NCBI GenBank assembly: GCA_965613685.1
Contig: OZ277031.1
Coordinates: 1,302,001 to 1,366,000, forward strand
Direction of reading: 5' to 3'
From: Methylotenera oryzisoli_B
Lineage (GTDB): Bacteria > Pseudomonadota > Gammaproteobacteria > Burkholderiales > Methylophilaceae
Length of the DNA: 64,000 nt
In this document: piece by piece, positions 40,180 to 48,374 of the stretch
How the letters are laid out: each line of letters starts with the position of its first letter
Position numbering within the stretch: position 1 is the first letter of the stretch
Made by a program: the position numbers and the translations under genes
The notes under the pieces: generated by a model
The model's input: only the letters and a program-made list of their open reading frames with translations
What the model was told of the DNA's origin: nothing
Database searches by the model: none

Positions 40180-40653
40180 ATGACGGAGTCGTATTTATTT
40201 TTGAAATCACTGCATATCTTGGGCGTCATCTTGTTGCTAGGCAACCTGATTGTTACGGCTTGGTGGAAACTAATGGCCAACCGAACCAAGAACCCAAGCA
40301 TCATTGCCTTTGCCCAAAGGCAAGTCACCCTAACAGATTTTATCTTCACTGCGCCAAGCGCGCTGTTGGCCATTATGGCTGGGGATTACATGGCCTACGG
40401 ATACATGGCGGACACGTGGAACATACAATGGCTCAATTGGGGTCGCAGTTTGTTCATCGCCTCAGGCATCATTTGGATCACGGTGTTAATCCCCACGCAA
40501 ATCAAACAAGCACGCATGGCCCGTGAATTCGCTATCAGCTTATCCATACCAGACGAGTACTGGAAATTAAGTATGCGCTGGAACATATTTGGCACGATTG
40601 CGGTTGTATTGCCACTGATTAATATTTACTGGATGGTATATAAGCCGGTTTAG
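40180..40653 (+). CDS. DUF2269-like four-helix membrane protein
   Basis: The protein has 157 residues and four membrane helices. It begins LFLKSLHILGVILLLGN, which with conserved His and Gly in helix 1 matches DUF2269. Helix 3 is followed by a basic loop (QIKQARMARE). Ten bases after chrA, on the same strand, hence co-transcribed. The function is unknown; the link with chromate efflux is only positional. Confidence 0.78.
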   Translation: MTESYLFLKSLHILGVILLLGNLIVTAWWKLMANRTKNPSIIAFAQRQVTLTDFIFTAPSALLAIMAGDYMAYGYMADTWNIQWLNWGRSLFIASGIIWITVLIPTQIKQARMAREFAISLSIPDEYWKLSMRWNIFGTIAVVLPLINIYWMVYKPV

Positions 40654-40673
40654 TTAGCCGCTATTTCTGGGCG

Positions 40674-40710
40674 TAAAAAAAGCACCAACATTACGTTAAG
40701 TGCTTGTTTT
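40674..40710 (-). terminator. Terminator after tRNA-Leu
   Basis: On the minus strand AAGCAC and GTGCTT pair, followed by a run of seven T. It lies directly downstream of the tRNA gene. Confidence 0.75.
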
Positions 40711-40714
40711 ATTT

Positions 40715-40801
40715 TGGTGCCCGGGGCCGGAATCGAACCGGCACGCTGTTGCCAGCGCGGGATTTTGAGTCCCGTGCGTCTACCAATTCCGCCACCCGGG
40801 C
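40715..40801 (-). tRNA. tRNA-Leu (anticodon CAA)
   Basis: On the minus strand the 87-nt tRNA has acceptor GCCCGGG/CCCGGGC, the typical leucine D arm GGTGGCGGAATTGGTAGACG, and anticodon stem CGGGA/TCCCG with loop CTCAAAA, giving CAA. It also has a long class II variable arm CGCTGGCAACAGCG, a T arm with GGTTCGATTCC, discriminator A and an encoded CCA (40715-40717). All parts are complete. Confidence 0.96.
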
Positions 40802-40823
40802 ATTATTGAAAAATACATTGCTG

Positions 40824-40829
40824 TATAAT
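40824..40829 (+). promoter_or_regulatory. queA: Putative -10 element of queA
   Basis: TATAAT lies about 36 bases before the queA start in the short gap after the tRNA. No good -35 is visible at the usual spacing, so confidence is limited. Confidence 0.45.
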
Positions 40830-40864
40830 TTGCGATTTCGCTATTATAACAAGCTCTGGGAATT

Positions 40865-41917
40865 ATGCGTACAGAAGATTTCGATTTTTATTTACCCGAT
40901 GCATTAATTGCCCAGCACCCCACCTTTGAGCGAACCGCCAGCCGCATGTTGCACCTTAACGGCCAGAACGGTAGCCTCAGCGACAAACAATTTTTAGATT
41001 TAGTGGACAGCATTAACGCCGGCGATTTATTGGTGTTTAACGACACCCGTGTGATTAAAGCACGCTTGTTTGGCCATAAACACAGCGGCGGCAATGTGGA
41101 AGTGTTGATTGAACGCGTGATTAATTCGCACACGGCTTATGCGCATGTTCGGGCTTCACGGGCCCCCAAGGTGGGCAGTTTAATAAGGCTAGCGGATGCC
41201 TTTGATGCGGAAATTACCGCCCGTCACGATGATTTATTTGAACTGCGCTTTTTAAGCGAAACCGCGGTGTTGGATTTACTTGATGCCCACGGCGCCCTTC
41301 CCTTGCCACCCTACATCACCCATGCTGCCACCAGCGAAGACGAAAACCGCTATCAAACCGTTTTTAGCAAACACCTAGGGGCAGTGGCAGCGCCGACCGC
41401 TGGCTTGCATTTTAATGAAGCCGTATTGGAGGCATTGAAAAATAAAGGCATAGAGATTGCCTACGTGACGTTGCATGTGGGCGCAGGCACCTTTCAACCA
41501 GTGCGCGTGGACAACATACACGAGCATAAAATGCACAGCGAGTTGTACAGCATTCCACAAGCCACGGTAGACTTAATTTTAAAAACCAAACAACAAGGCG
41601 GCATGGTCACAGCAGTCGGCACCACCGCTTTACGGGCCTTGGAAAGTGCGGCCAAGCTTAATGATGGCGGGCACGGATTGTTGCAAGCCGGCAGTGGCGA
41701 CACCGATATATTCATCACCCCAGGCTACGCATTTAAGGTGGTCGATCGCCTATTTACCAATTTCCATCTACCCAAAAGCACGCTGCTTATGTTAGTGTCG
41801 GCTTTCGCTGGATTGGCGAACATTAAAGCGGCGTATGCACATGCCATTGCCCAAGAGTACCGATTTTTTAGTTACGGTGATGCCATGTTAATTGAAAAAC
41901 AAACGGCCATTGCTTGA
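40865..41917 (+). CDS. queA: S-adenosylmethionine:tRNA ribosyltransferase-isomerase
   Basis: The protein has 350 residues. It begins MRTEDFDFYLPDALIAQHP, the family start, and has FNDTRVIKARL, GAVAAPTAGLHF, TLHVGAGTFQPVR, and a C-terminal NFHLPKSTLLMLVSAFAG. Known: QueA adds the ribosyl part of SAM to preQ1 in tRNA, giving epoxyqueuosine. Length is normal. It stands after a tRNA gene on the opposite strand; no tgt follows in the window. Confidence 0.96.
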   Translation: MRTEDFDFYLPDALIAQHPTFERTASRMLHLNGQNGSLSDKQFLDLVDSINAGDLLVFNDTRVIKARLFGHKHSGGNVEVLIERVINSHTAYAHVRASRAPKVGSLIRLADAFDAEITARHDDLFELRFLSETAVLDLLDAHGALPLPPYITHAATSEDENRYQTVFSKHLGAVAAPTAGLHFNEAVLEALKNKGIEIAYVTLHVGAGTFQPVRVDNIHEHKMHSELYSIPQATVDLILKTKQQGGMVTAVGTTALRALESAAKLNDGGHGLLQAGSGDTDIFITPGYAFKVVDRLFTNFHLPKSTLLMLVSAFAGLANIKAAYAHAIAQEYRFFSYGDAMLIEKQTAIA

Positions 41918-41980
41918 ACGAATTCGAACGACACTTAGACTAATCTCACTATTAACCTAGCCATTAAAGAAAATTTACTT

Positions 41981-42856
41981 ATGCGTATATCTACCCTACT
42001 ACTTACATTGGCCATGGCCTCAGCATGGCAGCTTGCCCAAGCGGAAATATTGGCCGAGGCGCAAGTGGGCATCAAAATCCCATTGATGCAAAAACCCACA
42101 ACCCGCCCCATGACTGTGGCGCATGTGCCTGGCTTAAAACGTTATTACGTTGCCGATGGCGGCTTAGCGCCTATGGGCAGCGAGTTCGAAGCGCCCATTT
42201 CTAAATCACTGATCCACGCCTACAACGACGAAGGCAAGTACGTTAATTCAGCTCGCCCTGGCTACGACAATCGCTCCATTTATTACAACAGCAATAGCAA
42301 TAAATTGGAGACCATCACCTACAACATTTCTAGCTACGGCGGCTTCTCGCCCAACACCGGTATTTTTGCGATTGATCTGACTGAGACAGGCGAAGTGAAA
42401 GATACCTCGACCGATGTGTTTGGCTTTAATCCGGCATTCGGCGATGCCAATACTATGCCTAGCTACAACCCAGATAACAAGTTATATTACGCCAAACAAG
42501 GGCGCAGCAACAGAGTCTTGGTAGTGGACTTAGCCTTACGCGAACCCGCCAGTGAAATCACGCTGGACCTAAGTAAAACCGGCGCTGCCACCGATGACGT
42601 AAGCGATTACTTCGTGGCTTACACCGGGGTGAAAAATGAGGAATTGTTATTGTTGGACATCGACCACAAGTGTGTCTTGGTGTTTAATTTAAGCGGTCAA
42701 TACCAAGGCAAGAGCGCCCTGCCTAAAGAGTTAAAATTGCGTTCACACAATCACTTCAATGGCACCGGTTACGCCAATGACATGCTGTTTGTTTACCACG
42801 AATCGGAAGGGGAATTTGGCACTTATTACGGCTTTAAAATCATCAAAGCCTATTAA
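41981..42856 (+). CDS. Secreted beta-propeller-like hypothetical protein
   Basis: The protein has 291 residues with a signal peptide (MRISTLLLTLAMASAWQLAQA, 21 residues). The mature part is built from repeated strand-turn units (YYVADGG, IFAIDLTETG, VLVVDLALREP, LLLLDIDHKCVLVFNLSG), typical of beta-propellers. No catalytic residues can be named. The family is not recognised. It follows queA by 63 bases on the same strand and ends at a strong terminator. Confidence 0.7.
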   Translation: MRISTLLLTLAMASAWQLAQAEILAEAQVGIKIPLMQKPTTRPMTVAHVPGLKRYYVADGGLAPMGSEFEAPISKSLIHAYNDEGKYVNSARPGYDNRSIYYNSNSNKLETITYNISSYGGFSPNTGIFAIDLTETGEVKDTSTDVFGFNPAFGDANTMPSYNPDNKLYYAKQGRSNRVLVVDLALREPASEITLDLSKTGAATDDVSDYFVAYTGVKNEELLLLDIDHKCVLVFNLSGQYQGKSALPKELKLRSHNHFNGTGYANDMLFVYHESEGEFGTYYGFKIIKAY

Positions 42857-42876
42857 GCACCCTAAGCAAGGATCAT

Positions 42877-42905
42877 AAAAAAACCGCCATGAAGGCGGTT
42901 TTTTT
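42877..42905. terminator. Bidirectional terminator
   Basis: AAAAAAACCGCC and GGCGGTTTTTTT form a 12-bp stem with a five-base loop between convergent genes ending at 42856 and 42925. Confidence 0.9.
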
Positions 42906-42924
42906 ATTTCAAATTAAATAGCAA

Positions 42925-43428
42925 TTATTTTCCTAACGTGCCTGCTACTTTGTTAGAGACCATGCCAAATACGGCACCTAATACGGTGGATACAGCCACC
43001 AATAAGACTGGGTTAGTCATGTCTAATAAGGTTGCGTTTGCTGCTGTACCCGCTGTTAACGCCAAGCCCGCTGTTGCTGCATAGCCGTACACATTAGCTG
43101 GCACCACTGACAATAAATTATTGCCGGCCAAGATCACTAATGGGAACACTGTGATTGCAACGATTACTGGGGCAGCTAGCGCACCCAAATTAGCCAATGT
43201 ACCAGCGTTAATTAAGTACAAGGCTACACCGGCCATAACTGCACCAAATATCATCCCTGCTATGGTTTTTTGCAATGCGGCATCGTCTGCACCACTGTGG
43301 AAGTAGCAACCCCATGCAATGAAACCTACCCATACTAAAGCAACACTAGCGAGCGGGTTTAATGCTACAAAAGCCCACACACCCCCTAAAACAGCAATAC
43401 TTAATGCAAGTGCAGTTAATTTCGACAT
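42925..43428 (-). CDS. DUF1097-like membrane protein
   Basis: The protein has 167 residues and about five short membrane helices, rich in Ala, Val and Gly. YFHSGADDAALQKTIAGMIFGA is characteristic of DUF1097 proteins, where similar sequences are seen in gammaproteobacterial and betaproteobacterial small membrane proteins. TAGGAGAATTAG lies before the ATG. Function unknown. The upstream region holds a perfect palindrome that might regulate it. Confidence 0.8.
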   Translation of the reverse strand: MSKLTALALSIAVLGGVWAFVALNPLASVALVWVGFIAWGCYFHSGADDAALQKTIAGMIFGAVMAGVALYLINAGTLANLGALAAPVIVAITVFPLVILAGNNLLSVVPANVYGYAATAGLALTAGTAANATLLDMTNPVLLVAVSTVLGAVFGMVSNKVAGTLGK

Positions 43429-43553
43429 ACCTAATTCTCCTAAATTATTATATAAATGAGTAACAAGTTAATGCGAACAGCGGCGATATATGCGGGGCTT
43501 CTTCTGACTTATGTGACCCCGTCATAAAAACGCTAGCGCAATACTGAACGATT

Positions 43554-43569
43554 TTTACATAAATGTAAA
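43554..43569. promoter_or_regulatory. Perfect 7+7 palindrome upstream of the DUF1097 gene
   Basis: TTTACAT and ATGTAAA are separated by two bases. The site lies about 126 bases before the DUF1097-like gene start and in the gap to the transglycosylase gene. It looks like a dimeric regulator's operator, but cannot be assigned to a family. Confidence 0.45.
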
Positions 43570-43656
43570 CTTTTTTAAGCCCTGATATAGTGCATGGAGC
43601 AGAAATGCTAGGTAAGCACTTGATTTTATGTGGGTATTAATAAAAAAATAATGCAT

Positions 43657-44295
43657 TTACAGGTGGGTAGCGGGGAATTTTGCGGGGAAATCGCCGTTTT
43701 TAGATGGGTAATCCCAGTGTTTACGCCAGGTTGCCAGAACTAAATTGGGGTAAGCAGATTGACCTAAACTGCCGTTATATCGACCCAAGGCGCGAAACAG
43801 ATTGCCGTTTTCCCTATCTAAATAGTGCCTTAATATAGTGCAGCCGTAGCGTAAATTGGTTCGTAACAAGAATAGATTGTGGTCGGATGCACCAATAGCA
43901 CGTGGCCAAAACGGCATGATTTGCATAAAACCACGGGCACCCGCGCTAGACACAGCATACTTATTAAAGCCGCTTTCTACCTGTATCAAGCCTAAAACCA
44001 GTTGCGGATCGAGGCCAGCACGGCTGGCTTCGTAATGCACCGTGCGTAATAAATCTTCACGGTAGGATGGATTAGGAATGCGTTTTTGTAGGCGGGCGGA
44101 CATGGCATTTAACCAAGCCTCTCCCTCTTTAGCGGAGGCAAAAACCAATTTTGCCGGCGCTTTATCGCTGATGCTGCGCTGCATCATGGCTTTAACGGTA
44201 TGGGATAAAGGCTCTTCAATTTGCGATCCAGCGTGGCTGTTTAGGCTAATAAGTAAGCCTAGCAGCATGCCTATGGATAGATTGAAGAAAGGCAT
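43657..44295 (-). CDS. Lytic transglycosylase (SLT domain)
   Basis: The protein has 212 residues with an N-terminal hydrophobic signal (to about residue 22). The SLT domain has the catalytic Glu in GLIQVESGFNKYAVSSAGARGFMQIMP, and YGCTILRHYLDRENGNLFRALGRYNGS. Known: it cleaves the glycan strands of peptidoglycan, forming anhydro-muramic acid. It begins 17 bases after proS on the same strand, so the two are one transcript. Confidence 0.9.
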   Translation of the reverse strand: MPFFNLSIGMLLGLLISLNSHAGSQIEEPLSHTVKAMMQRSISDKAPAKLVFASAKEGEAWLNAMSARLQKRIPNPSYREDLLRTVHYEASRAGLDPQLVLGLIQVESGFNKYAVSSAGARGFMQIMPFWPRAIGASDHNLFLLRTNLRYGCTILRHYLDRENGNLFRALGRYNGSLGQSAYPNLVLATWRKHWDYPSKNGDFPAKFPATHL

Positions 44296-44312
44296 GGGTG
44301 GTTTAGGGTGAT

Positions 44313-46031
44313 TTAGGCTATTTTTTGCATGAACGCCAACACTTGGTTTAAAGGCAAGGACTCGGCCTGCTCGGCCTGGCGGGCTTTGTATTCCACCAAG
44401 CCATCGGCTAAACCGCGCTCACCCACCACCAAGCGGTGTGGCACGCCCATCAAATCGGCTTCAGCAAACATCACGCCTGGGCGCTCGCCCCTGTCGTCTA
44501 GCAAGGCATCGATGCCAGCGGCTTTTAGATCAACATACAATTGATTAGCGGCGGCTTGCACCGCCTCGGATTTGTCATAGCCGATTGGGCAAATGGCCAC
44601 AGCAAAGGGTGACATGCTGGCTGGGAAGACAATGCCGCGCTCATCAAAACCTTGCTCAATGGCCGCGCCTACGATGCGTGATACGCCTATGCCGTAACAG
44701 CCCATCTCCATCACTTGGGTCTGGCCGTTATCATCCAAATAGGTGGCGTTCATGGCGGACGAATATTTAGTACGCAATTGGAATATATGGCCCACTTCTA
44801 TGCCGCGGCAAAGTGACAATATGCCTTTACCGTCTGGGCTGACATCGCCTTCCACCACGTTGCGTATGTCTGCCACCAAACTGGGCTCGGCCAAGTCGCG
44901 GCCAAAATTCACCCCGCTTAAATGAAACTTAGGCTTATTGGCGCCACAGACAAAATCGCTCATGGCGGCCACGGTTTTGTCGGCAATCACAGTGACGTTA
45001 GCCGCCACATTGACCGGGCCGATAAAGCCAGGTGGGCAATTTAAGTGGGCACGAATTTCTTCTTCGGTCGCCAAGCGGAAATCGGCCATGCCGTCTAATT
45101 TGGCTAACTTCACTTCGTTTAAATTGTGGTCGCCACGCAACAAGGCCAAGTAGAAACCGCTGCTGCCATCGGCTTGCTTCACCATAAGCGCGATGGCTTT
45201 GACAGTTTGCGTAACGCTGATATTCAGTAAGGCGGCCACGTCGGCACAAGCGGTTTGCTTAGGCGTGTCCACTTCTTGCATGGCGGCCGTTGGCGCCTGA
45301 CGTTTAGCCACGGTGATGGCTTCAGCCAACTCGACGTTGGCCGCGTAATCGGAGCTGTCGCAATACGCTAGACCGTCCTCACCCGAATCGGCCAACACAT
45401 GAAACTCGTGCGAACCATCGCCGCCTATGGCACCGGTATCGGCTTTAACGGCACGGAATTTTAAGCCCAAGCGATTGAATATCGCGCTGTAGGCTTGGTA
45501 CATGGTGGCGTAAGTTTGCTCTAATGAGGTGAAATCGGTGTGAAAGGAATAAGCGTCTTTCATCATGAATTCGCGGGCGCGCATCACCCCAAAACGCGGG
45601 CGGATTTCATCACGGAATTTAGTTTGAATTTGATAAAAATTAAGCGGCAATTGCTTGTAGCTGCGAATTTCCGTGCGGGCAATGTCGGTAATCACTTCTT
45701 CGTGGGTAGGGCCAAAACAAAACTCGCGCTCGTGCCTATCGGTAATTTTCAGCATTTGCGGGCCAAACACCGCCCAACGACCGGTTTCATCCCACAACTC
45801 GCGTGGCTGCACGGCCGGCATCAACAATTCCAGCGCACCGGCCTTGTTCATTTCCTCGCGCACGATGGTTTCAACCTTGCGTAAAACACGCAAACCCAAG
45901 GGCATCCAACTGTATAAACCCGAGCCTAATCGTTTAATTAAGCCGGCTCGCACCATCAAAATATGGCTTTGCAACTCGGCGTCGTTGGGGGCTTCTTTTT
46001 GCGTGTTGAAGAAAAATTGGGAGGCGCGCAT
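44313..46031 (-). CDS. proS: Prolyl-tRNA synthetase
   Basis: The protein has 572 residues from the ATG at 46031, the usual length of the bacterial form. A longer frame to 46097 would add a non-conserved stretch. It begins MRASQFFFNTQKEAPNDAE. Class II motifs are present (FRDEIRPRFGVMRAREFMMKDAY, GIGVSRIVGA), as is an editing INS domain in the middle (about 220-400; KAIALMVKQ). Known: it charges tRNA-Pro and edits alanyl-tRNA-Pro. It is followed by a transglycosylase gene. Confidence 0.97.
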   Translation of the reverse strand: MRASQFFFNTQKEAPNDAELQSHILMVRAGLIKRLGSGLYSWMPLGLRVLRKVETIVREEMNKAGALELLMPAVQPRELWDETGRWAVFGPQMLKITDRHEREFCFGPTHEEVITDIARTEIRSYKQLPLNFYQIQTKFRDEIRPRFGVMRAREFMMKDAYSFHTDFTSLEQTYATMYQAYSAIFNRLGLKFRAVKADTGAIGGDGSHEFHVLADSGEDGLAYCDSSDYAANVELAEAITVAKRQAPTAAMQEVDTPKQTACADVAALLNISVTQTVKAIALMVKQADGSSGFYLALLRGDHNLNEVKLAKLDGMADFRLATEEEIRAHLNCPPGFIGPVNVAANVTVIADKTVAAMSDFVCGANKPKFHLSGVNFGRDLAEPSLVADIRNVVEGDVSPDGKGILSLCRGIEVGHIFQLRTKYSSAMNATYLDDNGQTQVMEMGCYGIGVSRIVGAAIEQGFDERGIVFPASMSPFAVAICPIGYDKSEAVQAAANQLYVDLKAAGIDALLDDRGERPGVMFAEADLMGVPHRLVVGERGLADGLVEYKARQAEQAESLPLNQVLAFMQKIA

Positions 46032-46142
46032 GGTGAAAGTCGAATCGGAACAAATAAAAGTGTGAATTTTACCTTTTAACCTTACGCTCGTCAGCATTAA
46101 TCCGCTTGAGCCGCCCTAAGCCGGCGGCATGCTGCTTAAAGG

Positions 46143-46766
46143 CTAGGCTAAATCGGCCAGGGCTTGCATGGCCAAACGCAAATCGTGCCAGGTTTGCGCT
46201 TTATCTAGCGGCTGCTGCAGTAAGTGATCTAACGCATGCGTGACTACCAGTGTGCGGCCATGGCAGGCGTGCAATTGGCCGCGTAAAGTTGGCAAGCTTG
46301 CCTGGCTAGCCAACAACTGTTGGGCAGCCGCTGCACCGAAGGCGATGAGCATTTTTGCTGGGCTGGCTGACAAGGCGTGGCCTGGATCCGTCATGGGCTG
46401 CGCGGCGTTTAGGCTAATGCGCATGGCCTTAGCCATGTTTTGTAGCAACTGCCATTCGTCTGCCGATAAGCTGGCTGTGAGCGAAACAAACAACCACACG
46501 CCATCCGTGCTGGCGACTTGAGTCCAGGCCAAGGCCGCGACTGGCGCTGGAACGACCACCTCTGGAACGACCACCTCTGGAACGACTGGCGCTGCAACAT
46601 GAGCAGCAGGCATCAATGGCACAGGGCTCGCTGCGTGGACTTCAGGCGCAAGCGGAGCAAAGCCGGCACGCAAATGCCACATAGGCAGCAATTCCAATTC
46701 GCGCAACACGTCTTCTTGCGTCATCGCAGGGTTGGCCTGGTCTTTTATATTTGGGTTTTTGTTCAT
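46143..46766 (-). CDS. Degenerate uracil-DNA-glycosylase-like protein
   Basis: The protein has 207 residues. Start (LRELELLPMWHLR) and end (LIAFGAAAAQQLL, LPTLRGQLH, LVVTHALDHLLQQPLDK and TWHDLRLAM) follow the family 4 UDG that normally stands after rimI in betaproteobacteria. The iron-sulfur cysteines and the N-terminal GEAPG-type site are missing, and the HPAYLL motif reads HALDHLL. So it is unlikely to be an active glycosylase. A Pro/Val-rich linker (EVVVPEVVVPAPV) is encoded by a short tandem repeat at 46547-46586. It follows rimI by 22 bases. Confidence 0.75.
   Translation of the reverse strand: MNKNPNIKDQANPAMTQEDVLRELELLPMWHLRAGFAPLAPEVHAASPVPLMPAAHVAAPVVPEVVVPEVVVPAPVAALAWTQVASTDGVWLFVSLTASLSADEWQLLQNMAKAMRISLNAAQPMTDPGHALSASPAKMLIAFGAAAAQQLLASQASLPTLRGQLHACHGRTLVVTHALDHLLQQPLDKAQTWHDLRLAMQALADLA
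46547..46586. repeat. Short tandem repeat in the UDG-like gene
   Basis: The 15-base unit CTGGAACGACCACCT occurs twice in full and once in part. It is in frame with the Pro/Val linker of the UDG-like protein and could vary in length by slippage without a frameshift. Confidence 0.85.
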
Positions 46767-46788
46767 GGGTATTATTTGATGGTGTCGT

Positions 46789-47268
46789 TTATCCTATGGC
46801 CAAGCCCATTAACACGGCGTCTTCACGGCCGCTTTTGGTAGGGTAATAACCCCGCCTAATGGCCATCTCATTAAAGCCGGTATTTTCATACAGTGCAATG
46901 GCGCTGACATTACTCATGCGCACCTCTAGGAACATATTGGCCGCTTGTTGCTGTTTAGCCAAATCCACCATGTGCTGTAACAGGCATCGGCCTAAGCCTT
47001 GCTTTTGGTAGGCTTGCGCAATGCTTAAATTAAGCAAATGCGCTTCATCCAACACCAACATCATCAAGGCATAGCCTATGATGGTTTTATCCCGCCACAG
47101 CACTCGCGCCGTGTAGCCGGCATTTAGAGAATCACTGAAGTTACCCCGCGTCCAAGGATAAGGGTAGATCACCGGCTCTATGGCCATGATGGTATCCAAA
47201 TCCGCCATGTTCATGGGCAGAAATTGGTCACTGGCTGTTAAGCCATAAGGCAGCTTGGAATGTATCAT
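46789..47268 (-). CDS. rimI: Ribosomal protein S18 alanine N-acetyltransferase
   Basis: This 159-residue GNAT protein has acetyl-CoA site YQKQGLGRCLLQHM, FLEVRMSNVSAIALYENTGF and GREDAVLM. The start at 47268 overlaps the tsaB stop (ATGA); an extra GTG just upstream is unlikely. Known: RimI acetylates the N-terminus of S18. Order tsaB-rimI-UDG-like is the usual betaproteobacterial arrangement. Confidence 0.93.
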   Translation of the reverse strand: MIHSKLPYGLTASDQFLPMNMADLDTIMAIEPVIYPYPWTRGNFSDSLNAGYTARVLWRDKTIIGYALMMLVLDEAHLLNLSIAQAYQKQGLGRCLLQHMVDLAKQQQAANMFLEVRMSNVSAIALYENTGFNEMAIRRGYYPTKSGREDAVLMGLAIG

Positions 47269-47957
47269 CACAGCGACGCACCCAGCTCACGTTCGGCGGT
47301 TTTAAGGGCCACCCGATTGCGCACGTAAATAGGCATGGCGGATCCCGCTGGCAAGGCCTGACCGGCGGCAAAATCCGCTTGGCTTAAAGCCAATATGGCC
47401 ATGGCCGAAGGTAAACAATCGGGCTGGGTGGCCAGTAACTGGCCGCTATAGACTGCCGCCAATGCGTCAGGGTAAGCCTGCCAACCGCTGCCGATGCCGG
47501 TCCAGCCGGTGCCTAACAAAACCGGCACCGCTTCCGGTTTACACACCGTCGGTTCTGATAGCGTTTGCCATTGCGCGCCGACGTTCTCGTAAGCGGCATG
47601 GTAGACCTCACCCATGCGCGCATCCAAACAGGCGATGACTTTATTGGCGCCACTGGCTTGCGCTAGTGCCAACAAGGTACACACGCCCAATACCGGCAAA
47701 TTGGCACCCAAACCTAAACCTTGCGCAACGCCGGCGGCAATGCGCACGCCAGTAAACGAACCGGGGCCGGCACCAAAAGCCAGGCCGTGCAGATCGCTCA
47801 ATTGCAAATTGGCTTGTTTAAGCAGGCTGTCTATCTGCGGCAAAATCACATGCGAGTGGGTTTGCCCGGCGTTCACTTGGAACACATAGAACGCATCGCC
47901 TTTGATTAAGGCTAGCGATAGGTATTCCGTGGAGGTATCAAAGGCGAGTAAATTCAC
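47268..47957 (-). CDS. tsaB: tRNA threonylcarbamoyladenosine biosynthesis protein TsaB
   Basis: The 229-residue protein has the ASKHA fold: LLAFDTSTEYLSLAL at the start, HSHVILPQIDSLL, FGAGPGSFTGVRIAAGVAQGL and ACLDARMGEVYHA. Known: it partners TsaD and TsaE in making t6A37 in tRNA. It is first in the operon tsaB-rimI-UDG-like, coupled to rimI by stop-start overlap. Confidence 0.95.
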   Translation of the reverse strand: MNLLAFDTSTEYLSLALIKGDAFYVFQVNAGQTHSHVILPQIDSLLKQANLQLSDLHGLAFGAGPGSFTGVRIAAGVAQGLGLGANLPVLGVCTLLALAQASGANKVIACLDARMGEVYHAAYENVGAQWQTLSEPTVCKPEAVPVLLGTGWTGIGSGWQAYPDALAAVYSGQLLATQPDCLPSAMAILALSQADFAAGQALPAGSAMPIYVRNRVALKTAERELGASL

Positions 47958-47975
47958 GTGGGCTTAATGTTCATT

Positions 47976-48374
47976 TTAATCAGACGCTATTTTGCCACGC
48001 ATACGCTTAATTTGGCCACGCTGCGTTTTACTTTCTAAGCGCCTTTGTTTGGATCCGTAACTGGGCCGTGTAGCATAACGGGTGGGCAACACTTTATTGG
48101 CCGCGTTGACGATGTCGTGCAAGCGCTGAATGGCGTCCTTTTTGTTCGCTTCTTGGGTGCGGTATTGCTGGGCTTTTAACACCAACACACCTTGCTCACT
48201 GATGCGGCTGTCTCTTAATTGCAGCAGCCGTGCTTTCAAACCTTCAGACAAACTGGACGCGGCTATGTCAAATCGCAGGTGGATGGCACTGGATACTTTG
48301 TTGACGTTTTGCCCGCCCGCTCCTTGCGCGCGTATGGCGCTTAATTGGTAGTCGGATTCCGGAATAAGCAGCAT
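47976..48374 (-). CDS. arfB: Alternative ribosome-rescue factor ArfB
   Basis: The 132-residue protein has the release-factor GGQ motif (GAGGQNVNKVSSAIHLRF) near residue 22 and a basic tail (KTQRGQIKRMRGK) that enters the empty mRNA channel. Known: ArfB (YaeJ) hydrolyses peptidyl-tRNA on stalled ribosomes. Its ATG overlaps the stop of the helicase gene (ATGA). Confidence 0.95.
   Translation of the reverse strand: MLLIPESDYQLSAIRAQGAGGQNVNKVSSAIHLRFDIAASSLSEGLKARLLQLRDSRISEQGVLVLKAQQYRTQEANKKDAIQRLHDIVNAANKVLPTRYATRPSYGSKQRRLESKTQRGQIKRMRGKIASD

Noticed and set aside
46547..46586. CRISPR-like repeat
   Set aside because: Unit of 15 bases without spacers, inside a coding gene.
46518..46841. Plus-strand frame with a repeated WNDHL peptide
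   Set aside because: It is the shadow of a 15-base tandem repeat in the UDG-like gene on the other strand, with no ribosome binding site or homology.
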